Shown here: positions 8,873 to 17,916 of the stretch, piece after piece
How positions within the stretch are numbered: the first letter of the stretch is position 1
How the letters are laid out: each line of letters begins with the position of its first letter
Assembly: GCA_009776805.1 (NCBI GenBank)
Contig: WRNB01000003.1
Coordinates: 1 to 37,637, forward strand
DNA length: 37,637 nucleotides
DNA from: Candidatus Bathycorpusculum grumuli
GTDB lineage: Archaea > Thermoproteota > Bathyarchaeia > Bathyarchaeales > Bathycorpusculaceae
Direction: 5' to 3'
Position numbers and translations under genes: made by a program
Notes under the pieces: model-generated
What the model was told of the DNA's origin: nothing
The model's database searches: none
What the model saw: only the letters and a program-made list of their open reading frames with translations

Positions 8873-11163
8873 TGATGATTTATTCTAAATACAGCGTAAC
8901 GATCGTTTGAGTAAACTAATTCTAGAATATTACATCTTACAATGTTGGGATCCAACTTGTTTTTGTCGTAAACAATAAAACCAATATTGTTTTCTTCTAT
9001 GTAACTAATGTAGTCTCTACTGTCAACAGTGAAATATTCTGCTGGATCCGTAGCAAATATTTCTTTGATTTTCGATGGCTGTACAGTTTGATGATAACTT
9101 TCTTCAGAAAAAATCAGAGTTTCATAAGAGAAAGCTGCATTATGGCCAGAATTAATTTGTTCAAAGGTATAACTAAGACGAATAGCATCAATCTGCATAC
9201 TACCTAACGCACCCATATTACCCCAGTCAGGCAAATCATTAAATTTCATAGCATAATACACTTGATTTTGTTCATCATACATTGCTATATAATCATCAAT
9301 TAAATTATTCTTAGAAAAATTAGTTACAGCCCAATATATTTCATTAGTATCGGTCGGGTTGTCCCAAGGGCTTTCCCAATTCAAAATACCAGGCAAATAT
9401 GCTTTGTCAAATTTGAAATGTAAATTAAAGAAAGTAGACGTATACAAAGTAACATTACTTACAGCTCTCCCAACAGGAGAAATATTCCAGAAAACTTGAG
9501 TACCATAAGAAGAAGGCTGAATTAACTGTGATTGAGTTACTAAAATATCATCATTAGCATAAACTATTGTCAAATTATGCGCTATCTGACTTTGATCTAA
9601 CGTGTAATAACGCCCCATTTGAGTTAAAGGTACCATCTTATACACACCATCAACATTATAAGAAACATAATCACCAGCTATTGAAGAAAAAGTACAAAGC
9701 CACCAAATATCATTATCAGAAACATAATATTCACTTATAACATCCCCTTTAGCTCCATAAGCACGAAGAAGAGACAAAGGAGTCTCGATTTCATAAGACA
9801 AAGCTAAAACGGATTCAGAAACCACATTACGTTCAACCGCTGGATTAACTTCTACTATCACGTTTTTCTCACAAAAAGTGCTAAACCAAAAACCAGGAGC
9901 CTCAGTAACAACCACCGACACATCATCAGGATAGTGAGTCTTAAGCCACTGACCAACTTGTAATGATGCTGAATCAGAAGTGGCATAAAGAGAAACAGCC
10001 CCGCTAATCCGTGTACTCAACACGTCTCCACGCATCACAAGTGCAAAACAAGACAAAGCAATCATACCCACAACAACAGCTTTAAAATAAACCCGTTTTA
10101 TACTTGTTTTGTGCGTCTGGTAATAACGAATAGCCCTATCAATTGTAAAGAACAAAAACACTGCAGCAAAAATCACCAGAGGCGGCATCACATAATAAAC
10201 AAACCATTGAAAAGGTAAGTATAAACCAAAAAAGTAAGATTTCATCAAAACTAGAGGAATAATAAAACTAAGAATTAAAGTAAAATTATTCACGTGATTC
10301 TTTTCAAACCATAATTTATGAGCAGCCACAAACAAACCGGCAACACCTAAAATTAATACAAAACCAAAATTTGACCAAAAAGCAGTCAACGATGTTTGCG
10401 AAATTTGATAAGCCATAGCTTTCTGTTCAAAGAAAATATGATTAATTAATTCACCTAAATAGGGCAACATTGCTCTAATATAGTAAAGGAAAAAAGAAAT
10501 GCCTCCACCAATAATTACGAAAAGTAATGCCTTGATACCTTTACCTCTAGATTTTATTATTAAAAACACCATAACAGGCATCAGAATCAAAACAGTTACA
10601 AATAAGGCAAGTTGATGAGATAAAACTAACGCAAAAGCAGATACGCTAACAACTATTAAGTAACTCTTGTGCTCAACTGAAAGAGGTAAATACAAAAACA
10701 AAAGTAACATAAATGCAATACCCAAAACACTTGTGTAACCACCCCACATGTTTAATTCAAACGCTGGAAAACATAAAAACAACAAACTCGCAGCAATCAT
10801 GCCTACTTTTTTGTTAAAAAAACGCTTACCAACAAGATATATACTAAAAAACAGCAACCAATTAATCACTATAGCAGATACTTTAACAAGTAAAAGAAGC
10901 TGCTCAATACTTGTAACACCTGTAAAAGTAATTAGAAACGTTAACAAAATTTGATACAGTGGAGGAGTCCAACCGATATTAGCTAAAGAAATTTGACCCG
11001 TATTTAGAAATTCTTGTGCACGCCCAAGATGCACTGAACCATCATTTCCAATAACAGCTCCACCTATAGAGAGAAGACAATAAAATACTACAAGAACAAC
11101 AATAGAAAAAACTGTTAAAAACATGATTTCCAACAGTTTATCTTTCGAAAGTTTTAGTAGCAA
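8866..11163 (-). CDS. Large membrane protein, GT-C glycosyltransferase-like
   Basis: A 765-residue protein with about ten to twelve predicted membrane helices in the first ~400 residues and a ~350-residue extracytoplasmic C-terminal domain. After the first helix an acidic loop (GNDGSVHLGRAQ) matches the position of the catalytic aspartate of GT-C enzymes, which use lipid-linked sugars. The NMWGGYTS motif is shared with its neighbour. Fold and position suggest a transferase acting on surface glycans or glycoproteins; acceptor and sugar are unknown. The TTG start at 11163 is supported by AGAGGTGA seven bases before it. Only 23 bases separate it from the upstream paralogue, so they are one operon. 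Confidence 0.65.
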   Translation of the reverse strand: MLLKLSKDKLLEIMFLTVFSIVVLVVFYCLLSIGGAVIGNDGSVHLGRAQEFLNTGQISLANIGWTPPLYQILLTFLITFTGVTSIEQLLLLVKVSAIVINWLLFFSIYLVGKRFFNKKVGMIAASLLFLCFPAFELNMWGGYTSVLGIAFMLLLFLYLPLSVEHKSYLIVVSVSAFALVLSHQLALFVTVLILMPVMVFLIIKSRGKGIKALLFVIIGGGISFFLYYIRAMLPYLGELINHIFFEQKAMAYQISQTSLTAFWSNFGFVLILGVAGLFVAAHKLWFEKNHVNNFTLILSFIIPLVLMKSYFFGLYLPFQWFVYYVMPPLVIFAAVFLFFTIDRAIRYYQTHKTSIKRVYFKAVVVGMIALSCFALVMRGDVLSTRISGAVSLYATSDSASLQVGQWLKTHYPDDVSVVVTEAPGFWFSTFCEKNVIVEVNPAVERNVVSESVLALSYEIETPLSLLRAYGAKGDVISEYYVSDNDIWWLCTFSSIAGDYVSYNVDGVYKMVPLTQMGRYYTLDQSQIAHNLTIVYANDDILVTQSQLIQPSSYGTQVFWNISPVGRAVSNVTLYTSTFFNLHFKFDKAYLPGILNWESPWDNPTDTNEIYWAVTNFSKNNLIDDYIAMYDEQNQVYYAMKFNDLPDWGNMGALGSMQIDAIRLSYTFEQINSGHNAAFSYETLIFSEESYHQTVQPSKIKEIFATDPAEYFTVDSRDYISYIEENNIGFIVYDKNKLDPNIVRCNILELVYSNDRYAVFRINHQK

Positions 11164-11186
11164 ACAAAAGTCACCTCTTAGTATAA

Positions 11187-13550
11187 TTAACTATTTACTT
11201 CAAATATAGCAACTTCATGGTTAATAAATACAAGGTTAAACAAGGGGTCATTTGCGAATTTAAGTTTTGTAGAAGCGTTTGCCTCTTCATAGTTACGAGT
11301 TACAGCTATATAATTTATTTTATTAATTTTTAGTTCAGCCTGATAGTCAAAAGGTTCTAGAAGTGGTAAATCGCTACGAATTTCTGGTTCCAAATTGAAG
11401 TTAATTTGGTCGTTAAAAAAATCATTAACCGTCTGAGCATTTTGATAAAGCGCAGCATTGTTTGTAACAGAATAAGCCGTTAAGGATAACTGAATCTCAG
11501 CTTGTTTTTTACCTTCTAAATTATAATCAAGGTAAACCTCAGTATACTCTTTAAAGTACGATTTGGAATTAACTTCAGGAACATTTTTGTTAAACACTAT
11601 TTGACCAAAAACTTTTACACCCTCCGCTAAAAATCCAATAGTGTTAGTTCTTGCAGAACCTACAGATACAGCATTAACCGCCAAAGTGGATTGCAACCAA
11701 GATAATGACACGTTATCATCAACCGCTTCAATCATAATTGTTATATTAACAAATCTAGAACCTTGATATACCGTTGTTAACTGGGTGTGAGTAAAATACT
11801 CATTACCTCTAATAATAGCTACTTTAGTATATTGAGTGTTATTTTCCATGTACATAGCAATTACAGGTAACATTTCTAAAGTTACAGATTTGGGAGTACC
11901 ATTTACTTCATACAAAATTTTTGTGCTATTACTATTAAAATTAAATACAGGGTAAGGCGCATACGTCCAATTTAAACTAGCAAAAATTTGAGGATTATTA
12001 CCTGCCATATATCCACCGTCTTCTCGTACTTGAATACTGTGAATTTCATTAGAAAAATTGAAAGAACTACCAAATATATAATCGGCATCAAGCAAATTAG
12101 TTGCCACTTGAGCAATTGAAAATTCACGTGAAAGTGAAAGAAATTGTGGGTCAACAGCACTCCAAGTAGACCGTTGAGCAAAACCAGCAAGCCACCAACC
12201 ATAATAAGCCTCAGTAACAAACGTTGCACTATCAACCGTATTAGTCTTAATCCACTCCATAGCATCATAAAGAGGATCATTCATTAATTGGTAAAATGTT
12301 TGATGTTTTAAACCTTCAGTTGGAGCTGTAAAAAGAGGTGTTATAAAACAAACTAACAATAAACCTATAATAAAAACTGCATACAAATTAGGGCGTGTAA
12401 AGTATTGGTTTATTTTTTTTGAAAAATTAACTAGCCGTTTATGAGTTATAGGTTCTGTGCCTTTTATTGTGTTTTTTATTTGATTTATAAATTTACAGTG
12501 TGTAACCAATATGTCAGCAAAGAAGTCAGAACCAAGATCAATAAAAAGACCTATCAGAATTAGAAGGGGAAGTATTGCAAAATATAAAAATCGATTAAAG
12601 TCTGTGTATAACCCAACAAGATAGACTTGTGTAAATACTGCAGGAATAAGTAACCATAACGCTAACAAAACGGTTGGAAGTGTAAAGTATTTTTTAAGAT
12701 ATTTCTTTGATAACAAAAAATAAAGTCCTGTAACTGCAAAAAGAGGCAAAACAATGTTTAAAGGTAAAATTCGTGTAGCAGCTGTTGCCTGATTAATCGC
12801 GGCGTTTGTTGTGTTTGTTAGATATGCTGGAACAATTTGTATCAGATATGGCGAAACAATTAATGCACCAAAAATTACAGGCAGTAACCAACTTAACGTT
12901 TCAAATCGTGTAGTTCCAATTTTTTGGCCAAAAAGTAAGCCAAACAAGATTACAGAAAAAAGTATGCTAATAAATACAAGGCAACTTAGAGAGTGCGATA
13001 AAAAGATTGAACCGATTAACAATGAAGTAGTTAAATAGAAAGGCAACTTTGTAAAACGATTTTTTTGAATGTATAGATAAAAAGTTAAAGGAATTAACAT
13101 AAGCGTAACAACGTTTGGGTATCCACCCCAAAGTAGCATTTCAATGTCAAAACGTGAAATTGCCATAAGGAACGCAACAATAATGGCGGTAGATTCTTTC
13201 CAAACTGTTCGTGTTATAAGATAAGAAACAAGTACAATTACAGCTGAAATTAAAGAAACAGACAATGTGTGCACTAAATATTCAGACATACCTGTTAGTA
13301 TCATTATTTGAGCAACAAAAATGTGGTAACCCGGAAAAGTGAGGGATAATCCACCACCCATTTGATAATAATTATAAAGAAAGTCAACATTACCATTTTG
13401 GTTAATTATTGAATGAACTACGCTGTTGTGTAAACCTACATCAGCACCTGCTGGATAAGTTCCATGAGTCATCAATAGGCAACGATATAAAAAAGCAAAA
13501 ATAAAAATTGCGAGAATTGGTATTAAATACTTGTTTTTATCGGTTACCAT
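11187..13550 (-). CDS. Large membrane protein, GT-C glycosyltransferase-like (paralogue)
   Basis: About 787 residues, built like its downstream neighbour: a hydrophobic N-terminal half with about eleven helices and a long outside domain. The first outside loop has GADVGLHNSVVHSI, and LLWGGYPNVVT corresponds to the neighbour's NMWGGYTS, so the two are diverged paralogues. The start at 13550 is preferred because GAGG stands seven bases before the ATG; seven more in-frame codons exist upstream. Probable role is sugar or oligosaccharide transfer at the outer face of the membrane. No oligosaccharyltransferase WWDYG motif is visible, so it is not AglB. First gene of a two-gene operon. Confidence 0.65.
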   Translation of the reverse strand: MVTDKNKYLIPILAIFIFAFLYRCLLMTHGTYPAGADVGLHNSVVHSIINQNGNVDFLYNYYQMGGGLSLTFPGYHIFVAQIMILTGMSEYLVHTLSVSLISAVIVLVSYLITRTVWKESTAIIVAFLMAISRFDIEMLLWGGYPNVVTLMLIPLTFYLYIQKNRFTKLPFYLTTSLLIGSIFLSHSLSCLVFISILFSVILFGLLFGQKIGTTRFETLSWLLPVIFGALIVSPYLIQIVPAYLTNTTNAAINQATAATRILPLNIVLPLFAVTGLYFLLSKKYLKKYFTLPTVLLALWLLIPAVFTQVYLVGLYTDFNRFLYFAILPLLILIGLFIDLGSDFFADILVTHCKFINQIKNTIKGTEPITHKRLVNFSKKINQYFTRPNLYAVFIIGLLLVCFITPLFTAPTEGLKHQTFYQLMNDPLYDAMEWIKTNTVDSATFVTEAYYGWWLAGFAQRSTWSAVDPQFLSLSREFSIAQVATNLLDADYIFGSSFNFSNEIHSIQVREDGGYMAGNNPQIFASLNWTYAPYPVFNFNSNSTKILYEVNGTPKSVTLEMLPVIAMYMENNTQYTKVAIIRGNEYFTHTQLTTVYQGSRFVNITIMIEAVDDNVSLSWLQSTLAVNAVSVGSARTNTIGFLAEGVKVFGQIVFNKNVPEVNSKSYFKEYTEVYLDYNLEGKKQAEIQLSLTAYSVTNNAALYQNAQTVNDFFNDQINFNLEPEIRSDLPLLEPFDYQAELKINKINYIAVTRNYEEANASTKLKFANDPLFNLVFINHEVAIFEVNS

Positions 13551-13670
13551 ATGTTGTCCTCGGTTAAACATTGCTTTTTATTTGAATTCATATTTATATA
13601 TAGAGTCAAGGTTTAAATATTAATCTCGAGTATAAAAAGCTCAGAGTATAAAGTTAAAACAGGTGTTTAT
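13551..13670. promoter_or_regulatory. Divergent promoters for the GT-C pair and the methyltransferase genes
   Basis: Two TATA-like elements lie back to back. TATAAAAAG at 13631-13639 serves the plus-strand corrinoid protein (AGGTG six bases before its ATG). TATTTATATATA at 13591-13602 reads as a TATA box on the minus strand for the GT-C operon. No clear operator was seen. Confidence 0.5.
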
Positions 13671-14096
13671 ATGTCCTGGCTAAAATCTATGATGGAAAAA
13701 GAACCCCCAGAACCAGAAAATCCACTAGGTATAGTAGTAATTGGAAATATTGAACCAGATATGCATGACACAGCAAAAGAAGCAGTTCGCAAATCACTAA
13801 AGCGTGCTGGATTCATAACAATTGATGTGGGAAAAAGCGTTGCACCACAAGTCTTCGTTGACAAAGCAAAAGAAAACAAAGCAGATCTCATTGCACTTTC
13901 AGTTAACACTGTACCAGCAAAAAATAATCTAGCAAAACTTGACGAGGCACTCAAAGCAGCAGGCCTTAAAGATAAGGTCGGCATAATCATGGGTGGCGCA
14001 GCAGTTAAAAAAGAAGACGCAGACGCATTTGGCGCACTCTTTGGCAAAAACAAAGAAGAAGCTCCAGAGTTAGCTAAAAAAGCATTAAAAAAATAA
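13671..14096 (+). CDS. Minimal corrinoid (B12-binding) protein
   Basis: A 141-residue cobalamin-binding Rossmann-type domain. The corrinoid-ligand motif is EPDMHDTAKE, with His32 as the lower axial ligand; the usual DxHxxG glycine is alanine. LSVNT (76-80) and IIMGGAA (105-111) correspond to the family's SxL and GG elements. The N-terminal four-helix cap domain found in MtaC/MtbC/MttC proteins is absent, only about 17 proline- and acid-rich residues preceding the fold. The next gene 19 bases on encodes MtrH, so this protein probably carries the methyl group that MtrH passes to or from tetrahydromethanopterin. Intact. Confidence 0.85.
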   Translation: MSWLKSMMEKEPPEPENPLGIVVIGNIEPDMHDTAKEAVRKSLKRAGFITIDVGKSVAPQVFVDKAKENKADLIALSVNTVPAKNNLAKLDEALKAAGLKDKVGIIMGGAAVKKEDADAFGALFGKNKEEAPELAKKALKK

Positions 14097-14115
14097 ACGC
14101 TGGCTGATAAGCAAC

Positions 14116-15027
14116 ATGCGAAAATTCAGTACCCCACAAAAAATCTATGAAATCGGAAAAGTAAAGGTCGGCGGCCAACCAGGTGAGTTACCAACATTTC
14201 TCATTGGTTCTATTTTCTGGCTTGGTCAAAAGATGGTTTCCGATGCAAATAAAGGCATTTTTGACGCAACAGCCGCAGAAGACATCATTAACAGGTGCCA
14301 AGTACAAAGCGATATTTCAGGTGTACCTTTTGCTCTTGACATTGTTGGCACAACAGAAACAGCATTTGAGAAATATTTTGACTTCGTTGCAGCACACACT
14401 GATGTTCCACTTATGCTTGACGCTATGAGTCCTAAAACACGTATGGCAGCAGCAAATATTGCAAAGAAAATGGGTCTACAAGAAAGGTGTTTTTACAATT
14501 CAGTCTACAAAGGTGTAACTGATGTTGAATTAGAAAACCTAAAAGAAAGCGGCATTAAAATGTCAATTGTTCTTGCAGACGACCCACACGACACATCACT
14601 CGCCGGTAGAATGAATGTTGTTGAAGAAGCTTTAGCACTTGCAGTAAAAGGTGGAATTACAAAACCACTCGTTGACACATCCATGCCATCTTTCCAACCA
14701 GATATGGGAAGTTCAGTTGTAGCATTTCCAATGATGAAAGAAAAGTATGGCCATCCAGTAGGTACAGGTAGCGGCAACGTTGTTACAACTATGGGTTGGG
14801 TAAAAGCTAACATTGCAAAAGAATTCAGAAAAGGTACAGTCACAGCAACAAACGCAATCTTACAAGTCATGGGTGCTAACTGGTTAATGTTTGGTCCAGC
14901 TGAACAAGCTGAATGGGTTTTCCCAGCAACAGCAGTTGTTGATACATACATCGCATCTGCAGCAGCAGATTTCGAAACACAACCACTAGATGTTGAGAGT
15001 CACCCAATATTCAAGATGTTTGCCTAA
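14116..15027 (+). CDS. mtrH: MtrH-type methyltetrahydropterin:corrinoid methyltransferase
   Basis: A 303-residue TIM-barrel protein matching the catalytic MtrH subunit of tetrahydromethanopterin S-methyltransferase across its length, for example GKVKVGGQPGELPTFLIGSI near the start and MGANWLMFGPAEQAEW near the end. It moves methyl groups between methyl-tetrahydromethanopterin and a corrinoid protein. None of the membrane subunits MtrA-G is present, so it is a stand-alone MtrH, as known in non-methanogenic archaea and for corrinoid methyltransferase systems using other methyl donors. Partner: the corrinoid protein immediately upstream. Weak ribosome-binding site; likely co-transcribed. T-rich terminator follows at 15033-15070. 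Confidence 0.92.
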   Translation: MRKFSTPQKIYEIGKVKVGGQPGELPTFLIGSIFWLGQKMVSDANKGIFDATAAEDIINRCQVQSDISGVPFALDIVGTTETAFEKYFDFVAAHTDVPLMLDAMSPKTRMAAANIAKKMGLQERCFYNSVYKGVTDVELENLKESGIKMSIVLADDPHDTSLAGRMNVVEEALALAVKGGITKPLVDTSMPSFQPDMGSSVVAFPMMKEKYGHPVGTGSGNVVTTMGWVKANIAKEFRKGTVTATNAILQVMGANWLMFGPAEQAEWVFPATAVVDTYIASAAADFETQPLDVESHPIFKMFA

Positions 15028-15077
15028 CATCTCCCCTTATTTTATTTTCAAAATAGTGTTTGTTTTTATTTAAGTAA

Positions 15078-15470
15078 GTGTATATAGTTATTATGAATCC
15101 TCTTCGATGGCTAGAATTAATCATACTGACCACAGTTTTAACTATACTTGCGGTTTACTTTATTCCAGCCGAGTCAATACTTGGTTACTTACGTTCTGCG
15201 CTTGCTATTATTTTCGTGTTTATTATTCCAGGTAATTGTCTAGTTAATATACTGTTTAGAAAAAGAAACGCTATAGATATTATAGAAAAAATTGTATTAA
15301 GTGTTGCATTAAGTTTTGGTATAGTAGGTATTACGGGATTGTTTCTTGGTCTCACAGCTATTGGGTTAAATTTTACGTCAATTACTATTTCACTAAGCAG
15401 TATTACACTTGTTTTAGCAATAATTGCGTTTATTTTAAAAAATAATGATTCAAAAATTTTAAAAAAATAA
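15078..15470 (+). CDS. DUF1616-like small membrane protein
   Basis: A 130-residue protein with four hydrophobic segments at about 14-29, 36-60, 72-92 and 98-118. The layout resembles the N-terminal membrane part of DUF1616 proteins: a helix, then IIFVFIIPGNCLVNILFRKR, an acidic-basic linker and SVALSFGIVGITGL. That is shorter than full DUF1616 proteins, which carry an added outside domain. The GTG at 15078 gives five more residues than the ATG at 15093, and neither has a clear ribosome-binding site. Function unknown; such proteins often sit near archaeal surface-glycan genes. Confidence 0.6.
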   Translation: MYIVIMNPLRWLELIILTTVLTILAVYFIPAESILGYLRSALAIIFVFIIPGNCLVNILFRKRNAIDIIEKIVLSVALSFGIVGITGLFLGLTAIGLNFTSITISLSSITLVLAIIAFILKNNDSKILKK

Positions 15471-15510
15471 AACAACAAGACATGTAGTCATGGTAAATAA
15501 GTAAAAATAG

Positions 15511-16557
15511 TCAGTGAATAAAATTTTGAAGGATCGCAATTGTTGCCTGTTTAGTAAAAGGGGGTAAATTAATTTCTGAAAAATGGGGTATACATTCAAA
15601 AGGTGCCTGGTTAAGAATTAGATTACCAAATTTTTTACTTGTTATAATTATGTCACCAAATTCTTTTGGAGTTAATTCTTTTTTGAATTCATCATCCAAT
15701 TTTACAGCTGCCAACAAAAATGTAGCAGAAATAGAGTCTGAAGCTATAATTTGTTCTAACAATGTAAAAATGGTTTTTTTGTCTCCAAAAACTTGGGCTT
15801 TTGAAAGTTCAATAGCCAAATATTCTATGGGTAGTTGTCGTTCGGAAAGTCTGCATGCTAACATTCGGCCTTTATGCGGTCCTTCTTGTTTATCTGCGGC
15901 TTCTTTAACTACTTGTCTTACTACGTTGGCTACAAGTTGTCCAACAGTTGAAGCTGGTCCGCCAAATTCAATTGTCTCGCCTTGTCCAGTTATTGCTACA
16001 GACAAACTATCAGTTATAGTTCCAGTTGCAATATCGCCACTGTATCGACTGCGTACATCATAATCGTTCATTGCAGCGGTTTTTGCTTCCGTTGCAGTTA
16101 AAAACAGACTGACTAGACAACTGTCGGTTGGATTAGCATTTAAAAAAACTATTATGTTGATTGTTCCACGTGTGTAATGTTTACTTTCTATAATTTCACC
16201 TGCAGATTCACCGTGTCGCCATCCAGCAGTTGCTATGGCAGTTATAGTTATATTACCTGTTTGTCGTGTTGCTATGGCGAGGTTTTGAATTTTTGCGGCG
16301 GTAAGCATTGCAATGTAGTCAGTTGTGATTTGCAGATTTTTTTGTGCATCATGTATCAAATTTACTGGGTTGTCGTGGAGATGTATGTCGTTATAGTTAT
16401 CAGGTACAGAAACATTTAGTATTGCATTTACTTTTTTGTAACCACCGTTGTATATGCCTGAGCTAAGAACAGTTAGTGGAGTTTCACTTATTATTGCAAC
16501 TATGTTGTCTTTTTCCACTATTTTTGCAGATGAGTTGGGTAATAGTTGTTGTTTCAT
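15511..16557 (-). CDS. cbiZ: Adenosylcobinamide amidohydrolase
   Basis: A 348-residue protein whose first ~220 residues match CbiZ: VLSSGIYNGGYKKVNAILNV (30-49), a central TAGWRHGES, and a stretch with LFLTATEAKTAAMNDYDVRS. CbiZ cleaves the nucleotide loop linkage of adenosylcobinamide so that imported corrinoids with the wrong lower base can be rebuilt. The last ~125 residues (from about 225) form a helical extension I do not recognise. The gene lies close to a corrinoid protein and MtrH, which supports a local corrinoid economy. No ribosome-binding site is evident, only GTGTGAT before the ATG. Confidence 0.85.
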   Translation of the reverse strand: MKQQLLPNSSAKIVEKDNIVAIISETPLTVLSSGIYNGGYKKVNAILNVSVPDNYNDIHLHDNPVNLIHDAQKNLQITTDYIAMLTAAKIQNLAIATRQTGNITITAIATAGWRHGESAGEIIESKHYTRGTINIIVFLNANPTDSCLVSLFLTATEAKTAAMNDYDVRSRYSGDIATGTITDSLSVAITGQGETIEFGGPASTVGQLVANVVRQVVKEAADKQEGPHKGRMLACRLSERQLPIEYLAIELSKAQVFGDKKTIFTLLEQIIASDSISATFLLAAVKLDDEFKKELTPKEFGDIIITSKKFGNLILNQAPFECIPHFSEINLPPFTKQATIAILQNFIH

Positions 16558-16772
16558 TTTATCACACGGTACTTGTTTTTAAGTTTATGACCTTTAAAAG
16601 GTTTTTGAGAGCATAAATTTCAAAATTAAAAAGGTTTTTTTCGCAATTATTTGTTAATATGTTCATGTTTTTCACGTTTTTTTCTACACATGTTCACATT
16701 TTTTTGATTTTTACAATCAGACGGATAAACTTAAATAAGATGTAAAGAAAGAGAAAACATGAGGACAAAAAA
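16558..16772. promoter_or_regulatory. Divergent promoter region, cbiZ and asparagine-synthase-like gene
   Basis: 215 bases between divergent genes. ACTTAAATAAG at 16729-16739 is the best TATA candidate for the plus-strand gene, and GAGG (16762-16765) serves as its ribosome-binding site. A near-palindrome ACCTTTAAAAGGT at 16589-16601 lies near the cbiZ start and could be an operator; this is weak in AT-rich DNA. Confidence 0.35.
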
Positions 16773-17762
16773 ATGACACTTGACCCAAAAGAATACAGTC
16801 ACTACATCCCAGAAACAAAAAACGTAATTAACAAAGTCGTCAAAAATAATCTAGGAGACAGCATATTATTCTCCGCTGGAACCGATACTTCAATAATTGC
16901 CTATGAAGCCATAAAATACAAACCCGAAATATCAACATTAACCATAGAATTTAAACAAGGCGATCCAAAAGATGCCAAATATGTTAAAAAAATGGTTAAA
17001 TTTTTAAAACTTAAAAACCACCAAACCTACGTTTTTGACATTAAAGAAGCCTTAGAAAATATACCCAAAGTTGTTAAAGCATTAAAAACTTTTGACCCTA
17101 TGGATGTAAGAAACAGCATGGCAATTTACATTGGACTAACACTACTAAAAGAAAAAGGGTTATCTAAAATTTTTACAGGCGACGGGTTAGACGAATTCTT
17201 TGGTTACCCATGGCAATTCCACCTCTCAGAAGAAGATCTTTATAAAAAACAGTTAGACATGTGGACAGAAATGAGCTTTAGCAGCAAACCACTATCAAAA
17301 TCTTTAGGAATAGAAGTAAAACAACCCTACCTAGACCCAATGTTTATGGAGTGGGCAAAAAAACTACCGATAAAAATTAAAATCAACATGCATAACAACG
17401 AAAAATACAGCAAATGGATACTACGCAAAGCATACGAAAACATCATACCAAAAGAAGTTATTTGGAGACCTAAAACACCACTTGAAACAGGAACAGGAAC
17501 ATCTTCATTAAACACTATCTTCCAAGAACAATACACTAACACTGAATTTGAAGAAAAGAAAAAAGACATATTTGAAAAAGATAACGTACAAATCCGCGAT
17601 AAAGAACACCTAATCTATTATGAAACGTTCAGAAAAATTTTTGGCAAACCATCAGAAATCTTTCCAAAAACAAACAACGACACAAAAACATGCCCACAAT
17701 GTAAAGGCCACATTAAAATAAAAACACAGTTTTGCAAAATATGCGGATCCTACCCCATCTAA
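16773..17762 (+). CDS. Asparagine-synthase-like ATP pyrophosphatase with zinc ribbon
   Basis: A 329-residue protein of the asparagine synthase C-terminal family, which activates a carboxylate with ATP. The PP-loop reads SAGTDTS (34-40) instead of the common SGGxDSS. FTGDGLDEFFGY (134-145) matches the family's GDGxDE motif. The amino-terminal glutamine-hydrolysing domain is absent, and a C-terminal zinc ribbon is present (Cys307, 310, 321, 324). It may therefore use free ammonia or a carrier protein, or modify a tRNA or protein rather than make asparagine. GAGG lies 7 bases before the ATG. It stands alone between cbiZ and htpX. Intact. Confidence 0.75.
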   Translation: MTLDPKEYSHYIPETKNVINKVVKNNLGDSILFSAGTDTSIIAYEAIKYKPEISTLTIEFKQGDPKDAKYVKKMVKFLKLKNHQTYVFDIKEALENIPKVVKALKTFDPMDVRNSMAIYIGLTLLKEKGLSKIFTGDGLDEFFGYPWQFHLSEEDLYKKQLDMWTEMSFSSKPLSKSLGIEVKQPYLDPMFMEWAKKLPIKIKINMHNNEKYSKWILRKAYENIIPKEVIWRPKTPLETGTGTSSLNTIFQEQYTNTEFEEKKKDIFEKDNVQIRDKEHLIYYETFRKIFGKPSEIFPKTNNDTKTCPQCKGHIKIKTQFCKICGSYPI

Positions 17763-17916
17763 CTTTCCACAGTACAACGCATAAAAAAAATTAAACATAC
17801 AAAAACAGTTTCCCAAAAAAAATGAACAAGAACAGAGAACAGGAAAAAATTGTTCTGGGAAAGATTTATTTCTTTATTTAATTGTTTGTGAACTAACATA
17901 ATAGGAGAAAAATATA

